Below, one piece after another: positions 45,734-57,400 of a stretch of DNA of 64,000 nt. The translations under genes were made by a program, and so were the position numbers. The stretch covers positions 46,337,868 through 46,401,867 of the forward strand of contig NC_084591.1 of NCBI RefSeq assembly GCF_033807715.1, given 5' to 3'. This DNA is from Cololabis saira. Lineage: Eukaryota > Chordata > Actinopteri > Beloniformes > Belonidae. Each line of letters opens with the position of its first letter. The stretch's first letter is position 1. Below the pieces are notes generated by a model. That model made no database searches. It was not told where the DNA came from and was given only the letters and a program-made list of their open reading frames with translations.

Positions 45734-46679
45734 CAGGTGACAGAGGACAGTCGTCTGTTGTACCTCGTCATCAAGATTCTCAAAAATCAGCCACCGACCA
45801 ATTTTCTCTCCTCCCCCAGTAAAATAACATCTTCCATAAAGGGGCAGTACAAAAGGATCGTTGACAGAGTCAGAGACGACCCCATCCTCTGCACTCTCTC
45901 CATTCCTCTGCCCAATCTGAATGTCAGATCCATCTCTAATTTCATCACCAGAGAGGAGAAGAAGGCCAATTACATGGCTAGAGTAGTGCCAACAGCAAAG
46001 CCTCACCGGACAGTGCTCTCACATGCGCAAATGCCAGCAGCTCCAACTTTGCCAGCATCCCTACCACCACCAGATCGAGCTCAGGTTCCAGGACGTTCAT
46101 CACGTTGCTGGTAAAAGGCGTGGTGAGAAGCGGAGGTAAGTTATTTGAGCACTTTATTGCTAGAAATGTGGAAATTTTGGACATAAATCATTCTGACACT
46201 CATCATCACGTTTAATATTCACAGGATAGATGGTGAGGAACCGGAGCTGGTGAACAGGCCCATTCAGCCTAAGCCTGCTGCTGCGGCCAAGCCCATAGCG
46301 CCCAGTGTCCCCAGCGCCCGTACTCCTGGTGGTTCCTGCACAACCACAGGCTCCCTCCATGAGTCTTCACACTTCAGGCCTCATACCTGTAGCACCACCC
46401 CTTGCACAGCCATCCAACCCAGTCATGCCTTGCAAATCCTCAAAGCCATGTGGGGCCTGCCAAGTACCTCAGTGTGGTGGGCAGCGTAAGAGGTACACAC
46501 CCTCCAAGGACAAAGCCAAAGGAAGCAGCCAGAAAATCTTCACCTTCTGCCCGGCAACAAATAAATCAACCACTTCTGGTTTTGATGGTGTTGTCTATGA
46601 CAGTTTTGAGCACTTTAAAAATGTGGTCGATGAGGAATTAAGGAAGTTAGAAAGTCAGTTAGAAAGTCAACATCTGTGA
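45680..46679 (+). pseudogene. Two-exon coding sequence of unknown family, frameshifted
   Basis: Exon 1 (to 46,136) reads FGWMRYPQAAQVTEDSRLLY, GQYKRIVDRVRDDPILCTLS, then FITREEKKANYMARV and a proline-rich linker. The donor gtaagt is at 46,137 and the acceptor cacag at 46,220-46,224. Exon 2 (46,225-46,679) reads IDGEEPELVNRPIQPKP, then after a frameshift near 46,310 a CGACQVPQCGG cysteine cluster, KRYTPSKDKAKGSSQKIFTF, DGVVYDSFEHFKNVVDEEL and a stop. A second frameshift near 46,085 is implied by a better reading (VHHVAGKRRGEKRR). An AATAAA is at about 46,849. I do not recognise the family. The cysteines suggest zinc binding. It may be a transposon ORF or a dying host gene. Confidence 0.6.
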
Positions 46680-47256
46680 GCAGATGCAGATCCTCCCTCA
46701 TACACAACACTACGCACACTATAGTAGCATTACATTGTATATATTGACTGTTCTTGTTCTGTTGGAATTGATTTGTTGTTTTTAACTGTTGTTTTGTTGC
46801 ATCTGATATTGCTTTGTTTAAGCAGTTTGGGCTGCATTCTTGCTCTATAAATAAAGTTTATAATATTTATGATTGTTGTTATTTTAATAAAATATATTTT
46901 CTTGCATGATTACTTGAGAATAATGTGTCTTTTTTTTTTTTTTTTTAGATTGTGAGCAGATAGACACAACTCTATGCAACCTGTTACTGCCATCATTAAA
47001 ATTCTTTGTACACTTATTGGCTGCATACAATTTTTGTATAAAATGCTGCTGCAACTTTTCAATTTCCAACAATAGACTAGGTAGAATGTCAGAAATGGGC
47101 TTATTTAACATTTGGGGGGTATTTCAAGTGGCTGTATCCAAATCTGCTACAGTATGTACCAGGCTAAAAAAAAATAGTTTTAAGCCTCCTAATTACTACA
47201 ATAACATAGGCCTAAAAACATAGGCATTGCATTAATTAGGTGAACAGGATCGAATA
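46680..47256. other. AT-rich flank, nothing recognised
   Basis: Contains an AATAAA near 46,849 and a T-run at 46,930-46,946. No coding similarity seen. Confidence 0.5.
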
Positions 47257-47269
47257 TTAAAGTATCACA

Positions 47270-47281
47270 TATCTTTTTTTT

Positions 47282-47358
<77 letters not shown>

Positions 47359-47760
47359 GTCTGCACACATATTAATGATTGATACCATGACGGTAGAAAC
47401 CAAAGGTATATATATGTACATTATTACTATATTTAATATATATATATATATATACATATATATGCATACATATGCATACACATACATAAATATACACATA
47501 CAAACCCAGTGATTTCTTTTTTTTTTTTTTTTTTGGTGGGGGGGGGGGGGGGGGGGGGGGGTTGACGACATCCACTGCCAATCCATGAAGCAGGAACACA
47601 CGGAGACACACGCCAAGCACTGGAAATCTGCAACAAAAAAACACAAACAAAACACGAAACCGGCACGGAGCCAACCAAAACATGAACAGCAATCGACCCA
47701 AATCTTGAGATCTGATCGCACTCTGAGCTAAGCTACCGCTACCGCTACCGCTACCGCTAC
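47270..47760. repeat. Simple repeats: (TA)n, T-run/G-run, (GCTACC)n
   Basis: (TA)n at 47,288-47,353; scattered TATA at 47,405-47,465; a run of T and then about 30 G at 47,516-47,561; CTACCG hexamers at 47,731-47,761. Confidence 0.9.
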
Positions 47761-48491
47761 CTAACCCCAAAAACTACAGAGCAAGCATGCAGGTGAACAA
47801 GCCAGTGTGTATGTCTATGTGTGTGTATGCGTGTATGTATATGATTCAATTCAATTCAATTCAATTTTATTTATATAGCGTCTAATACAACAGAGTTGTC
47901 TCTAGACGCTTTACAGAGACCCATACCCAGAACATGACCCCCGAGCAGTTACTACATAAACAATGGCAGGTAAAAACTCCCCTAGTGGGAGAAAAACCTT
48001 AAGCCAAACAGTGGCAAGGAAAAACTCCCCTTTAGGAGGGAAGAAACCTTGAGCAGGACCAGGCTCATAAGGGGGGACCCTCCTGCCGAGGGCCAGACTG
48101 GTGGGTCAGGGACGGCAACAGTACAGCAGGCAGGTGGAAGCAGCCACGGGATGACCAGGGGTGGGGACCGCAGGCAGGTGGAAGCAGCAACGGGATGACC
48201 GGGGGTGGGGACCGCAGGCAAGCACGCAGCTCCCGAAGCTCCGGCCCAATCAGCAAGTCCCAGGTTGGGGTGCAGGGTCAGGGAAAGACTTGTGCTCCGT
48301 AATGCAAGCTACAAGCCACCCACGACCACCTGCAGGTTCCGATGTCCGGCAAAGGATGCTGCAACATGGACAAAAGAGAGAAAAGGGAGGAGAAGGGGGG
48401 GCCAGCACAAGAAACTACAGGAGCGACTCTGACACACTAAAGTTTACACTACCTAGAGATTTACCAACACCAGCTAGAGGTTTACTAAACA

Positions 48492-51453
48492 CTAACTATA
48501 GGCTTTACTAAACAGAAATGTTTTAAGTTTAGTTTTAAAGGTGGAGGTGGTGTCAGCCTCCTTAACCCAGATTGGAAGTTGGTTCCATAGTAGTGGTGCC
48601 TGATAGCAGAACGCCCGCCCTCCAAATCTACATTTAGATACTCTAGGAACTATGAGTAAACCTGCACTCTGAGAACGGAGAGCTCTGACAGGAACATAAG
48701 GCACTATCAGGTCTTGCAAATAATGCAGAGCTAAGCCGTTTTGGGCTTTATACGCAAGTAATAATATTTTAAATTGGATTCTGAATTTTACGGGTAACCA
48801 ATGGAGCGACGCTAACACTGGAGAGACGTGGTCTCTCCTGCTAATTCCTGTCAGTACTCGTGCTGCTGCATTTTGGATCAGCTGGAGCCTATTCAGCAAA
48901 TTACTTGGACATCCTGCTAACAACACATTACAGTAATCTAGTCTAGAAGATACAAACGCGTGAACTAGTTTTTCTGCATCACTCTGCGAGAGGATTTTCC
49001 TAATCTTTGCAATATTAAGGAGATGGAAAAAGGCTATTTTACAAACCTGATTGACATATGGTTTAAACGACAAATCCTGATCGAAAATAACACCAAGGTT
49101 TCTCACAGTTGCAGTGGAAGCCATCGCAACACCATCTAGTCCCTTCCTAAGATGCTCTGGACCAAGAATGATAACCTCTGTTTTATCTGAATTTAGAAGC
49201 AGGAAATTTCTGGACATCCAGTCCTTGATGTCCCTAAGACATGCCTGAAGTTTAACTAACGGTTCTGTTTCATCCGGCTTCATAGACAAGTAGAGCTGCG
49301 TATCATCAGCATAACAATAAAAAGTGTATGCCGTGATTCTGGATTATACTTCCCAACGGCTGCATGTATAAACTGAACAAGATTGGCCCTAGCACTGAAC
49401 CCTGCGGAACACCATAACAGACCCCTTGACTGTTCTGAAGAAACCTCATGTACATGAACAAACTGGAACCTGTCAGATAAGTATGATTTAAACCAACATA
49501 GAGCTGTCCCTTTAATCCCAACAACATGCTCTAACCTGTGCAGTAAAATGCCATGATCTATAGTGTCAAAAGCAGCACTGAGGTCCAGTAGAACCAGTAT
49601 GGACACGAATCCCTTATCTGAGGCCATAAGGAGGTCATTCGTGACTCGAACAAGTGCTGTCTCTGTGCTATGATGCATTCTGAACCCTGACTGAAAGACT
49701 TCAAACAGATCATTTCTATACAAATAGTCACATAACTGGCTTGAAACTGCCTTTTCCAGAATTTTAGACACAAATGGAAGGTTGGAAATTGGTCTATAAT
49801 TAGCTAAGGTGTCTGGGTCAAGAGAAGGTTTTTTAAGTAAAGGTTTTTTAAAGTTAAGTAAACTTAGGGATAAGTTAATTTGGTCCAGTATTGTCGTACC
49901 AATAAGAGAAAAAATATGTTTGAATAGTCGAGTCGGGATGGGGTCTAACATACATGTGGTTGACTTAGCTCTATTGACGAGTGAGGTCAGCTCAGGGAGG
50001 TCTATAGGATCAAAACAGTCTAGAGGCAAGTCAGAGCCTAGGGAAGTCGCTAAAGCTGAAGAAACACCTACAACCGGCTGGTTGATTTCTTCTCTAATTC
50101 TCACGAATTTACTGTTGAAGAAGCCCATAAAGTTCTCACTACTGAGAGCTGCAGGAATGCACGGCTCAACAGAGTTGTGACTCTTTGTCAGCCTGGCTAC
50201 AGTGCTGAACAGAAAACGTGGGTTACTTTTGTTATCCTCTATCAACGTTGAATAATAAGCTGTTCTGGCTTTGCGAATGGCTTTTTTATATACTATTAGA
50301 ATATCTTTCCATTTACGATAAGAGTCTACAGACCTACAAGAGTACCACTTCCTTTCCATTTTACGCACGTTTTGTTTCAACATGCGGATATCTGAATTAT
50401 ACCAGGGAGTTAAGCTCCTGTGGCTAGAAACCCTCCTTTTCAAAGGAGCAACTTCATCTAAAGCTGAATGCAACAAATCAGCAGTGTTACTAGCAAGGAA
50501 ATCAACATCTGCAGAGGTAGAACCCAGGTCACTGGCCTCGACTACATCACTATTTCGCACTGTCGTAAGATAAGCAATGGCCTCCCTAAATTTAACAATA
50601 ACTTCATCAGACAAACATCTGCTAAAATAATACCTCCTATTTTGCACTTCAACATCAACAAAATTAAATTCAAACGTTATTAAGTAATGGTCGGATAAAA
50701 GGGAGTTTACAGGTGACACCAACAGACCATCAGTTTCAACACCGTAGGTAAGAACGAGATCGAGAGTATGATTAAAACAGTGCGTCGGTTTATCCACTTT
50801 TTGTGAGATACCCATTGATTCTAGAAGAGAATCGAAGGCTAATTTAAGATTATCGCTTTCAACATCCATATGAATGTCCAGCTCGGAAATTTCAGACCAA
50901 GCATGAGGCTTTCAAATGTATTATAGTTGCACTTAGGTTCAATTTTTGTTTGGAGACCGGAGTTATAAATTGCTGCGACTCCTCCGCCGCGGCCCGTGCT
51001 TCTAGGAATGTGATGATTAAAGTAGCCGGGCGGAGTTGATTCATTCAAACTAACATACTCTTCCTCCTGTAACCATGTTTCTGTTAAGCAGAAAATATCA
51101 CTCCTGCTCTCTGTAATTATATCATTTACTAACAGAGACTTAGAGCTTAATGATCGTATATTTAGTAGTCCGCATCTAATTTTTCGGCCTGTAATTGGTA
51201 CCAAATGTACATTGGTTTTAATTTTTACAAGGTTATCTTGGTTAACGCCTCTATAACGCTGCACCTGGCGAACTTTTGGAGGGCGGGGAACTGCGACCAC
51301 TTCTATTTTGTTAGGCACCTGGCCAGAGTCGCCAATATCATGTAATCCTACAGTTTTAGAGTCGCTAATTACATAATGCAATCCTACAGTTTTGTTGGCA
51401 GGCGTTGGTCCTCGAGAAGCAGCAGAGAAGTGTGTTAAACTACAGCTCTGCAT
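48492..51453 (-). pseudogene. LINE copy 2 ORF2, disrupted
   Basis: Three open pieces: 51,453-50,839, 50,869-49,280 and 49,289-48,492. Relative to copy 1 it has lost the endonuclease stretch between LMLGLKFPS and HMDVESD, including the GDFN motif. It has an altered or deleted segment at SLLNFKKPLL, an extra G after SSEQSRG and an extra A near the YADD box. The ORF1-derived duplication of copy 1 is absent here. Not functional. Confidence 0.9.
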
Positions 51454-51474
51454 CCTGGCCTGGACCCTGCATTG

Positions 51475-51830
51475 TCAGGGGGAGTGTCTAATAACATTGG
51501 CCAGATTTCTAGACATAAGAGCTGCACCATCCCGGGTGGGATGAATGCCGTCCCTTCTAATCAGACCGGGCTTTCCCCAGAATGTCTCCCAGTTGTCAAT
51601 AAAGTCCACGTCGTTTTCTGAACACCACTGAGACAACCAGCGGCGGAGCGAGAGCATGCGACTAAACATGTCATCGCTGGTCAGATTGGGGAGGGGGCCA
51701 GAAAAACCTACAGAGTCCGACATGGTTTTGGCGTAGTTACACACCGAGACAATATTCATTCTGGTTACTTCCGACTGGCGAAGACGGGAGTCATTAGCTC
51801 CGACATTGATGATAACTTTACCATATTTGA
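51475..51830 (-). pseudogene. LINE copy 2 ORF1, C-terminal part only
   Basis: From [15 protein letters not shown] to [10 protein letters not shown]; matches residues about 176-291 of the copy 1 ORF1, so the block I serine is lost and only blocks III and V remain. Confidence 0.9.
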
Positions 51831-51836
51831 TGATCA

Positions 51837-51959
51837 TGCGTGTGTGTATATGTGTGTACGTACGTGTGTGTGTACATGTCTTTGTGGCTGTGTGTGTGTG
51901 TGTGTATGTATATGTTTGTGTGGCTGTGTATGTTTGTGTATATGTATGTGACTGAGTGG

Positions 51960-52049
<90 letters not shown>

Positions 52050-52123
52050 ATATGTTTGTGTGGCTGTGTATGTTTGTGTGTATGTTTGTGTGTATGTATG
52101 TGACTGAGTGGCTGTGTGCGTGT

Positions 52124-52208
<85 letters not shown>
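51837..52208. repeat. TG microsatellite with higher-order duplication
   Basis: (TG)n interspersed with a recurring block TATGTTTGTGTGGCTG ... GTGACTGAGTGGCTG, seen at 51,910-51,965 and again at 52,048-52,115. Confidence 0.92.
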
Positions 52209-52213
<5 letters not shown>

Positions 52214-52479
52214 AACCAAGCAAAGCTCCACCTGAAGTGTATCTATAGTGGGGGAGGGGGGGGAGCAACCCTGCCACCCGCGAGACCAGAGGCCGACACG
52301 GAAGAACCCGGAACCCAGGCCACCAGCAACCCCACAGAGGGGAGAAGTAGGAGGGAGGCAACCCACCGGCTGTAAGGCCCGGTGGGGGGGCCCTGTTGGG
52401 GGAACCCCCCAGCAGGGCGACACCCGTGCAGGCCCGACAACCTATCACCTGTCACCTATCCGATACCTATACTAATAAT

Positions 52480-52524
52480 AAGATATACTATACATAATAA
52501 TAATACTACTACTACTACAACTAC

Positions 52525-52555
<31 letters not shown>

Positions 52556-53780
52556 CATCTTTGTATAATATAATATTGATAAATTATTAAGTTTTGTTGT
52601 CCTGCCAATGGAGGCTCAAATCCTCCACGGCAGGACCCTTCCACACCGCATTCTCACCGACACAGACACACAATCACGCACCGTTTCCTCCTCCCCGAGG
52701 GGGTCCAGCACCGCCAGAAGGCACCCCAGGCTGCACGGCGAGCCCCGCCAGGCCCGGGTATCCCGACCCACCTATCCCAGGCCGGCGAGGGAACGCAGGT
52801 GATGTGGGACCCCCTCCCGCCCTGGTGTTGAGTGCATGTGATTAATGCCATAAAAACAGGGAGGGGGAGGGCCAAGTATCGATTTGACACCGACCCCCCC
52901 CTCCCGAACTACATGTCCTTGTCAAATGTATTTATTAAGTGTTGAATGTGCAGTTTTACTTTGCTGTTAAAACCGTGAGGCCACGCGTGACAATGCCCCC
53001 CACGACCAGGACCCCCCGCCCCTTCACCTATATGCGTATGAATCGTGTAGGGGGGGAAGGAGGGGGAGCGGAGGCCGAAGCCAGGAGGCAGGACCAGCAA
53101 AGTCGGCCCTGGTAAGACACCCGCGCTCCCCCACCGGCCATCCAGTAGACGGGGGACGGCCCTCCGAGCCAGGCCAGGGCCCCACCGTACCTCCACGGGC
53201 GCCCCCGGAGCCCCCAGACGGAGGAGGAAACGGTCCAACATCCCCCCCATTCATACTGACAACATAGACACCTGGGAATGGTGCCACCCCGCCGCCGCGC
53301 CCGCCCGTGCACCCCCCGGTCAGGGGAGGCCCGATCCCCGGACTCGGCCCCACCCCCCCCCCGGGGCCACCCCGGCGGACACCCCAAGGGTCACGGAGTC
53401 CCCACATCCGCAGGGGCACGCGGCCCCCGCCCAGCGACGGAGGACCAAGGCAGCAATGCCCCCCCAGCGCAGACAGCCACCCCCCACCCAGGCAGGGCCG
53501 GGCCCTCCGAGTGGGACCCCCACGTCCACAGCCCAGCCCTCCCCGGGAGACCCGGAGATGCCCTAGCCACAGCCCCCCGCCCGAGCCCCCCCCAGCCACC
53601 CCACCCACCGCCATAAGGTAACCCCCCCCATAGGCCCCCAAGGCCCCCACCGGCCAGGGACAGGGCCCCACGGCCCCACCCACCGCCCCCAGGGGCCACC
53701 AGAGGCCCGCGCCCCAGACCCCCCAAGCCGACCCCCAACCCCAAGGGCTACGAGATCACTACCCCCCCCACCCCCACTAG
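52480..53780. other. C-rich, CpG-rich stretch (probable L1 3' UTR), with (AAT)n
   Basis: Long runs of C on the + strand (G on the - strand), especially 52,880-53,770, give long but meaningless ORFs. (AAT)n lies at 52,524-52,553. No protein recognised. Confidence 0.6.
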
Positions 53781-54145
53781 GTAACGAAGCCAATAATCGG
53801 GGACCAGAGAGAGTGCAATTCAGCCGAATGTTGTTCAGTGGAGGCAGACATTATCTCACTACTGATATGATCTGATAAAAGATTCCTAAAGTGGTTGATA
53901 CATAAACTGGACTTTTGTTTCCAATTTACTAGAATGGTTTTCTTTGCGATACATAAGGCAGTGAGAACCCGGTGTGTCCAATTAGGTTCCATTTGAATGT
54001 CTCCCAGGTTACCTAATATACATACCGTGGGGCACACTGGGATTCTATTGTTGATCCATGTGGATAAATCCTCACAAATCTCCTTCCAGAACCTCTGTAC
54101 CGGTGTACAGAACCATAAAGCATGCATATGTTGGGCGTCGCCCAT
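53777..54145 (-). pseudogene. L1-like ORF2 C-terminus
   Basis: Reads MHALWFCTPVQRFWKEICED, VLTALCIAKKTILVNWKQK, then a stop after IIGFVT. HALWFC..V..FW is the usual C-terminal block of fish L1-type ORF2. Continuous with 56,090 before the LTR insertion. Confidence 0.85.
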
Positions 54146-56076
54146 ATGCCCATGTGAACTCTGGACTTATAAATGTATGAACATTTTGTGATTATGAAGA
54201 CCAGTAAAGCCAGAGTTTGGCCCTTCTTCCTGAAGTCAGTTTTATGACCCCCTGCTGCCAACTTCTGGTCATCTCGGCCTGGCTCGAGATAGTAAGTTTA
54301 TGACCCCCTGCTGCTAACTTCTGGTTATCTCGGCTTGGCTCGAGATAGTCCTTTTACGACCCCCGCTGCAATGGCCCAGATCAAAGCCGGACGCAGCGGA
54401 GCCCGAAAACCAGGCCTCAGAGGGGGGGTACTGCTTCTTGGAACAGACCCAAAAGCTATAAATACCAGCAACCCCCCTTTTCCTGAAACCCTGCTTTAAT
54501 GTGCCTCCTAGAATGGCCGCTGTGCCATGAACTACAATCCCAGCAGGCCTTGCGGGATGGGGCGGCGCCTACAAGCGGCGCGCATCCAATCACAAACGAG
54601 GCACCGATGACGTCACCGCAGCACGCGTAGGATCAAAACCCTGCAGCTGCCCCCTTCTTCGCTCTCTTCCGATCAACCTCTCTTCCTGAGCAGCAGGACC
54701 TTTGGCTGCGGGCCAAAGATCCCATCTCCTCCTCCCCCCCTGGGAGGGGGGAGAGAAGATCCAGTGGAGCGTTGCTCCACGGCCGGCCCATGCTCTGCAT
54801 GCCCTCGCTCCAGCTTGGCCTGGAGATCCGCTGCGGTCTCAGAGCGAGGCAGCGCTCCGGCCCTCCTGCTCCTCCTAACCTTTTCTCTGCTTGAGTTCCC
54901 TTAGCCCGGAAGCCAGATTCTTCCAGATCCGTGAGCCCGCGCCTTGGTGAAAGACGGCGACGGCCCTGATTCCAGTGGACTGTCCTCGTACGCCTGGAGG
55001 CGCGTCAAGAGGCTCCGTGATCGGAGAGACCTGCCCGGCTGTGCGCACGCAGCAAGACTGCATCTCTTTTCAAAGGAGGAACGTGGAGAGCAAGCTGAGC
55101 GGCTGCCCGCCCCGGGGAACCCCTGCAGGATCGTCCTGCCCGTGAGGTCCCCCACAGGACTGAGCCGAGCCGAGCCGCATGGTGGAGCCGAGAGAAACGA
55201 GGCCGCATCGGACTGGAACCCCGACAGAACCCGCAGCCGATCCCAACCGGAAGGCGTGAGGTTTTGAGACCTGGGTGTATTAGTTTAACTTAAGAGCGTT
55301 TTCAGAGCTAAATCTGTGTTCAGAGCTGAGATTACATCAGCGTCATTATCATGACTGTTGCCATTAATTTGTAGTCACCACTTTCTGCTAGTCATTCATG
55401 CTTTAAAGCGCCGTTTCGCCAGTTGATCACGGTTTAAACACCGGGATCACCACCCGTTCTAATTGCACGTGGCGTGGTTACAGTCCCGCCATCTTTAAAT
55501 ACGGCAGCCATCTTCCACCCACGTTGTTGAACCTTACATGTTCGTTGATAACATGTTTATTATTACATTTGATTCTCTTTTTTTCATTCCATGCATTTAA
55601 CTCTCATTTCATTTTTATTGATTGTTGTTTTTCTAGTTAATTAATGGTTTTATAATACGTAGTGTGCCATCGGGATTTATTGGGTATCTATTTACCATCT
55701 TTTGATACCCGTATGTAAATAAATTCTGATTGATTTTTAATGAGTGGTTGTTGTTATTTCATACAAGATTTGGTCACAAACTGATTGTTTAAGCAGAGCC
55801 AGTGCTCGAATTGCACGCCTTCAATTGTTATTCTGTAAGTGATAGTAAGATTTACTGTTATGCAGGATAATCCTAATCATATGAGACTGATTTTCTGCTG
55901 TTAAAAGTTATCATTTCCCTGGGTTAAGGCCCAGGGTGGTGCCCCGAGGATTTTATTTATCATATTGATCATTCAATTTGATAAATAGTCAACTTTATTA
56001 ATTATTAATAATTATTAATAAAATTATTAATAACCCTTCAATAACTGGACAGCCAAGCTACCTGAGTTGCACAACA
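54129..56076 (+). mobile_element. Solo LTR (1,948 bp)
   Basis: Ends TGTTG...CAACA and is flanked by the 4-bp duplication CATA (54,125-54,128 and 56,077-56,080). U3 features include two tandem ~60-bp units (ATGACCCCCTGCTGC...GGCTCGAGATAGT, about 54,243-54,350), a TATAAATA at 54,457-54,464, and an AATAAA near 55,719. A GATGACGTCACC (CRE-like) site lies downstream of the TATA. No internal retroviral genes remain, as expected after LTR-LTR recombination. Family not assigned; the 4-bp duplication fits Gypsy or ERV types. Confidence 0.88.
54457..54464 (+). promoter_or_regulatory. TATA box of the solo LTR
   Basis: TATAAATA, after the repeated U3-like units and before a GC-rich transcribed-looking region. 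Confidence 0.65.
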
Positions 56077-56089
56077 CATATAATTATCT

Positions 56090-57395
56090 GGGGTGTTCTC
56101 TGTGCACTGTGAACAGATATTAGAGGTGACAAAGCCCATCTGGAACATCCTTTGTCCAGTATAGTGTATTCTATGAAGAACTTTGTACTAAAAATGTATT
56201 CCTGCTAACTCTGTATTGAACAATAAGTGTATTGAAAGGTACAAACTGTCCTCCTACAATTACGTGCTGTAAATACCGTATTCCTTGATCTCTCCATTGA
56301 ACGAAATTAACCATCTTTTTATCATTGTTCACGATGTCTGGGTTGTTCCATATGGGTGTACGGTCACATGGAAAAAGTGAAATTTTAGCTACTTTAAGAA
56401 ATTCCCACCAAGCTGATAAAGTTGTGCTAATATTAATGTTTTTGAAAGATTGATGATGTTTGATACTTTGACTAATAAATGGTAACTCTGAGATTTCTAG
56501 TTCGTTGCAAAACACTTGCTCTGAGTCCAGCCATTGACTATCTAAAGGATGATCTTTTGACCATTTTACAATATACTGTAATTTATTGGCTATGAAGTAA
56601 TACTGAAAATTAGGTAGCTCTAAACCTCCATATTCTTTGGATTTTTGCAATGTCTTTAAACTAATACGTGGTGTTTTATTTTTCCAAAGAAATTTTGATA
56701 AATATGAGTCCAACGATTTAAACTAGGAAAGAGGGGGTTTGAATGGTATCATTGAATGGTATCATTGAAAAATAATAAATAAATAAAAAATAATTTACTT
56801 TTGGTAAAACCATCATTTTAATGGTGGCTATTCTACCCATGAGTGAAATGGGGAGAGAGCTCCATCTGGAAAGATCATCTTCTATTTTCTTTATAAGCTG
56901 AACATGATTTAATTTTATTAACTCTGACAGCCTAGGGGAGATGTTTATGCCTAAATATCTAATGTTCCCTGATTGTAATTGAGTATTTGTTATATTCCTA
57001 AAATTGCAGTTAACACACAAAACAGTGGATTTAGACCAATTAATAGAATAGTCAGACAGAGATGAAAATCCCTCTATAAGTGCAATTGTCTGTGATAGTG
57101 AAGATTGTGAGTTCTGGAGAAAGAGGAGTACGTCATCAGCATAAAGACTTATTTTGTGCTCTAATATTTTGCATTGTATACCTTTAATATTTTGATTTTG
57201 TCTAATAGCTGCTGCTAAAGGTTCAATAAATATTGCAAATAATGAGGGAGAGAGAGGGCAACCCTGTCTAGTGCCTCTTTGCAAGGTAAAACTTGTAGAG
57301 ATTTGATCATTTATCACATATCTACATGAACCCTCTCTGGCTTGTTCCTTATGAACAATAAGTTGTTTTTTTAGATATTGGATGCAAATTCGCAC
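56090..57395 (-). pseudogene. L1-like reverse transcriptase, partial and frameshifted
   Basis: 57,395-56,760 reads TSFTLQRGTRQGCPLSPSLF, then YADDVLLFLQNS (catalytic box near 57,135) and ISLMGRIATIKMMVLPKVNY. After a short rearrangement, 56,713-56,171 reads SYLSKFLWKNKTPRISLKTL and ELPNFQYYFIANKLQYIVKW. These are the palm and C-terminal regions of L1-clade ORF2. The endonuclease and the N-terminal part of the RT are missing. Confidence 0.85.
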
Positions 57396-57400
57396 ATAAT

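Larger units (their letters stand above)
47844..51835 (-). mobile_element. CR1/L2/Rex1-group LINE, copy 2, 5'-truncated
   Basis: The same family as 7,240-12,315, on the opposite strand. The 3' end with TTCAATTCAATT repeats is at 47,844; the 5' truncation is at 51,835 within ORF1. Imperfect 17-bp duplication ATGCGTGTATGTATATG (47,827-47,843) / ATGCGTGTGTGTATATG (51,836-51,852). The 3' UTR duplications are present (48,100-48,450). Confidence 0.9.
52209..57400 (-). mobile_element. L1-like LINE, 5'-truncated, interrupted by a solo LTR
   Basis: Runs leftward. RT and C-terminal coding occupies 57,395-56,090 and, after the LTR, 54,145-53,777. A G-rich (minus-strand) 1.5-kb stretch down to the CA repeat at 52,209 is probably its 3' UTR (inference). 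There is no poly(A) tail. The frame joins exactly when the LTR and one copy of its 4-bp duplication are removed (DNYMHALWF). Confidence 0.78.

Noticed and set aside
51834..52448. Long ORFs of Thr-His or Cys-Val repeats
   Set aside because: They are translations of the TG/CA microsatellite.
53024..53744. Gly/Pro-rich ORFs of 100-220 codons on both strands
   Set aside because: They follow from C-runs in a low-complexity stretch; no domain, start context or splice logic.
54530..54550. ZNF143-type promoter motif ACTACAATCCCAGCAGGC
   Set aside because: One base short of the usual consensus; noted as similar but not enough to call a site.
54944..55267. 107-codon ORF in the solo LTR as a gene
   Set aside because: Arginine- and proline-rich with no recognisable domain, in a GC-rich LTR segment.
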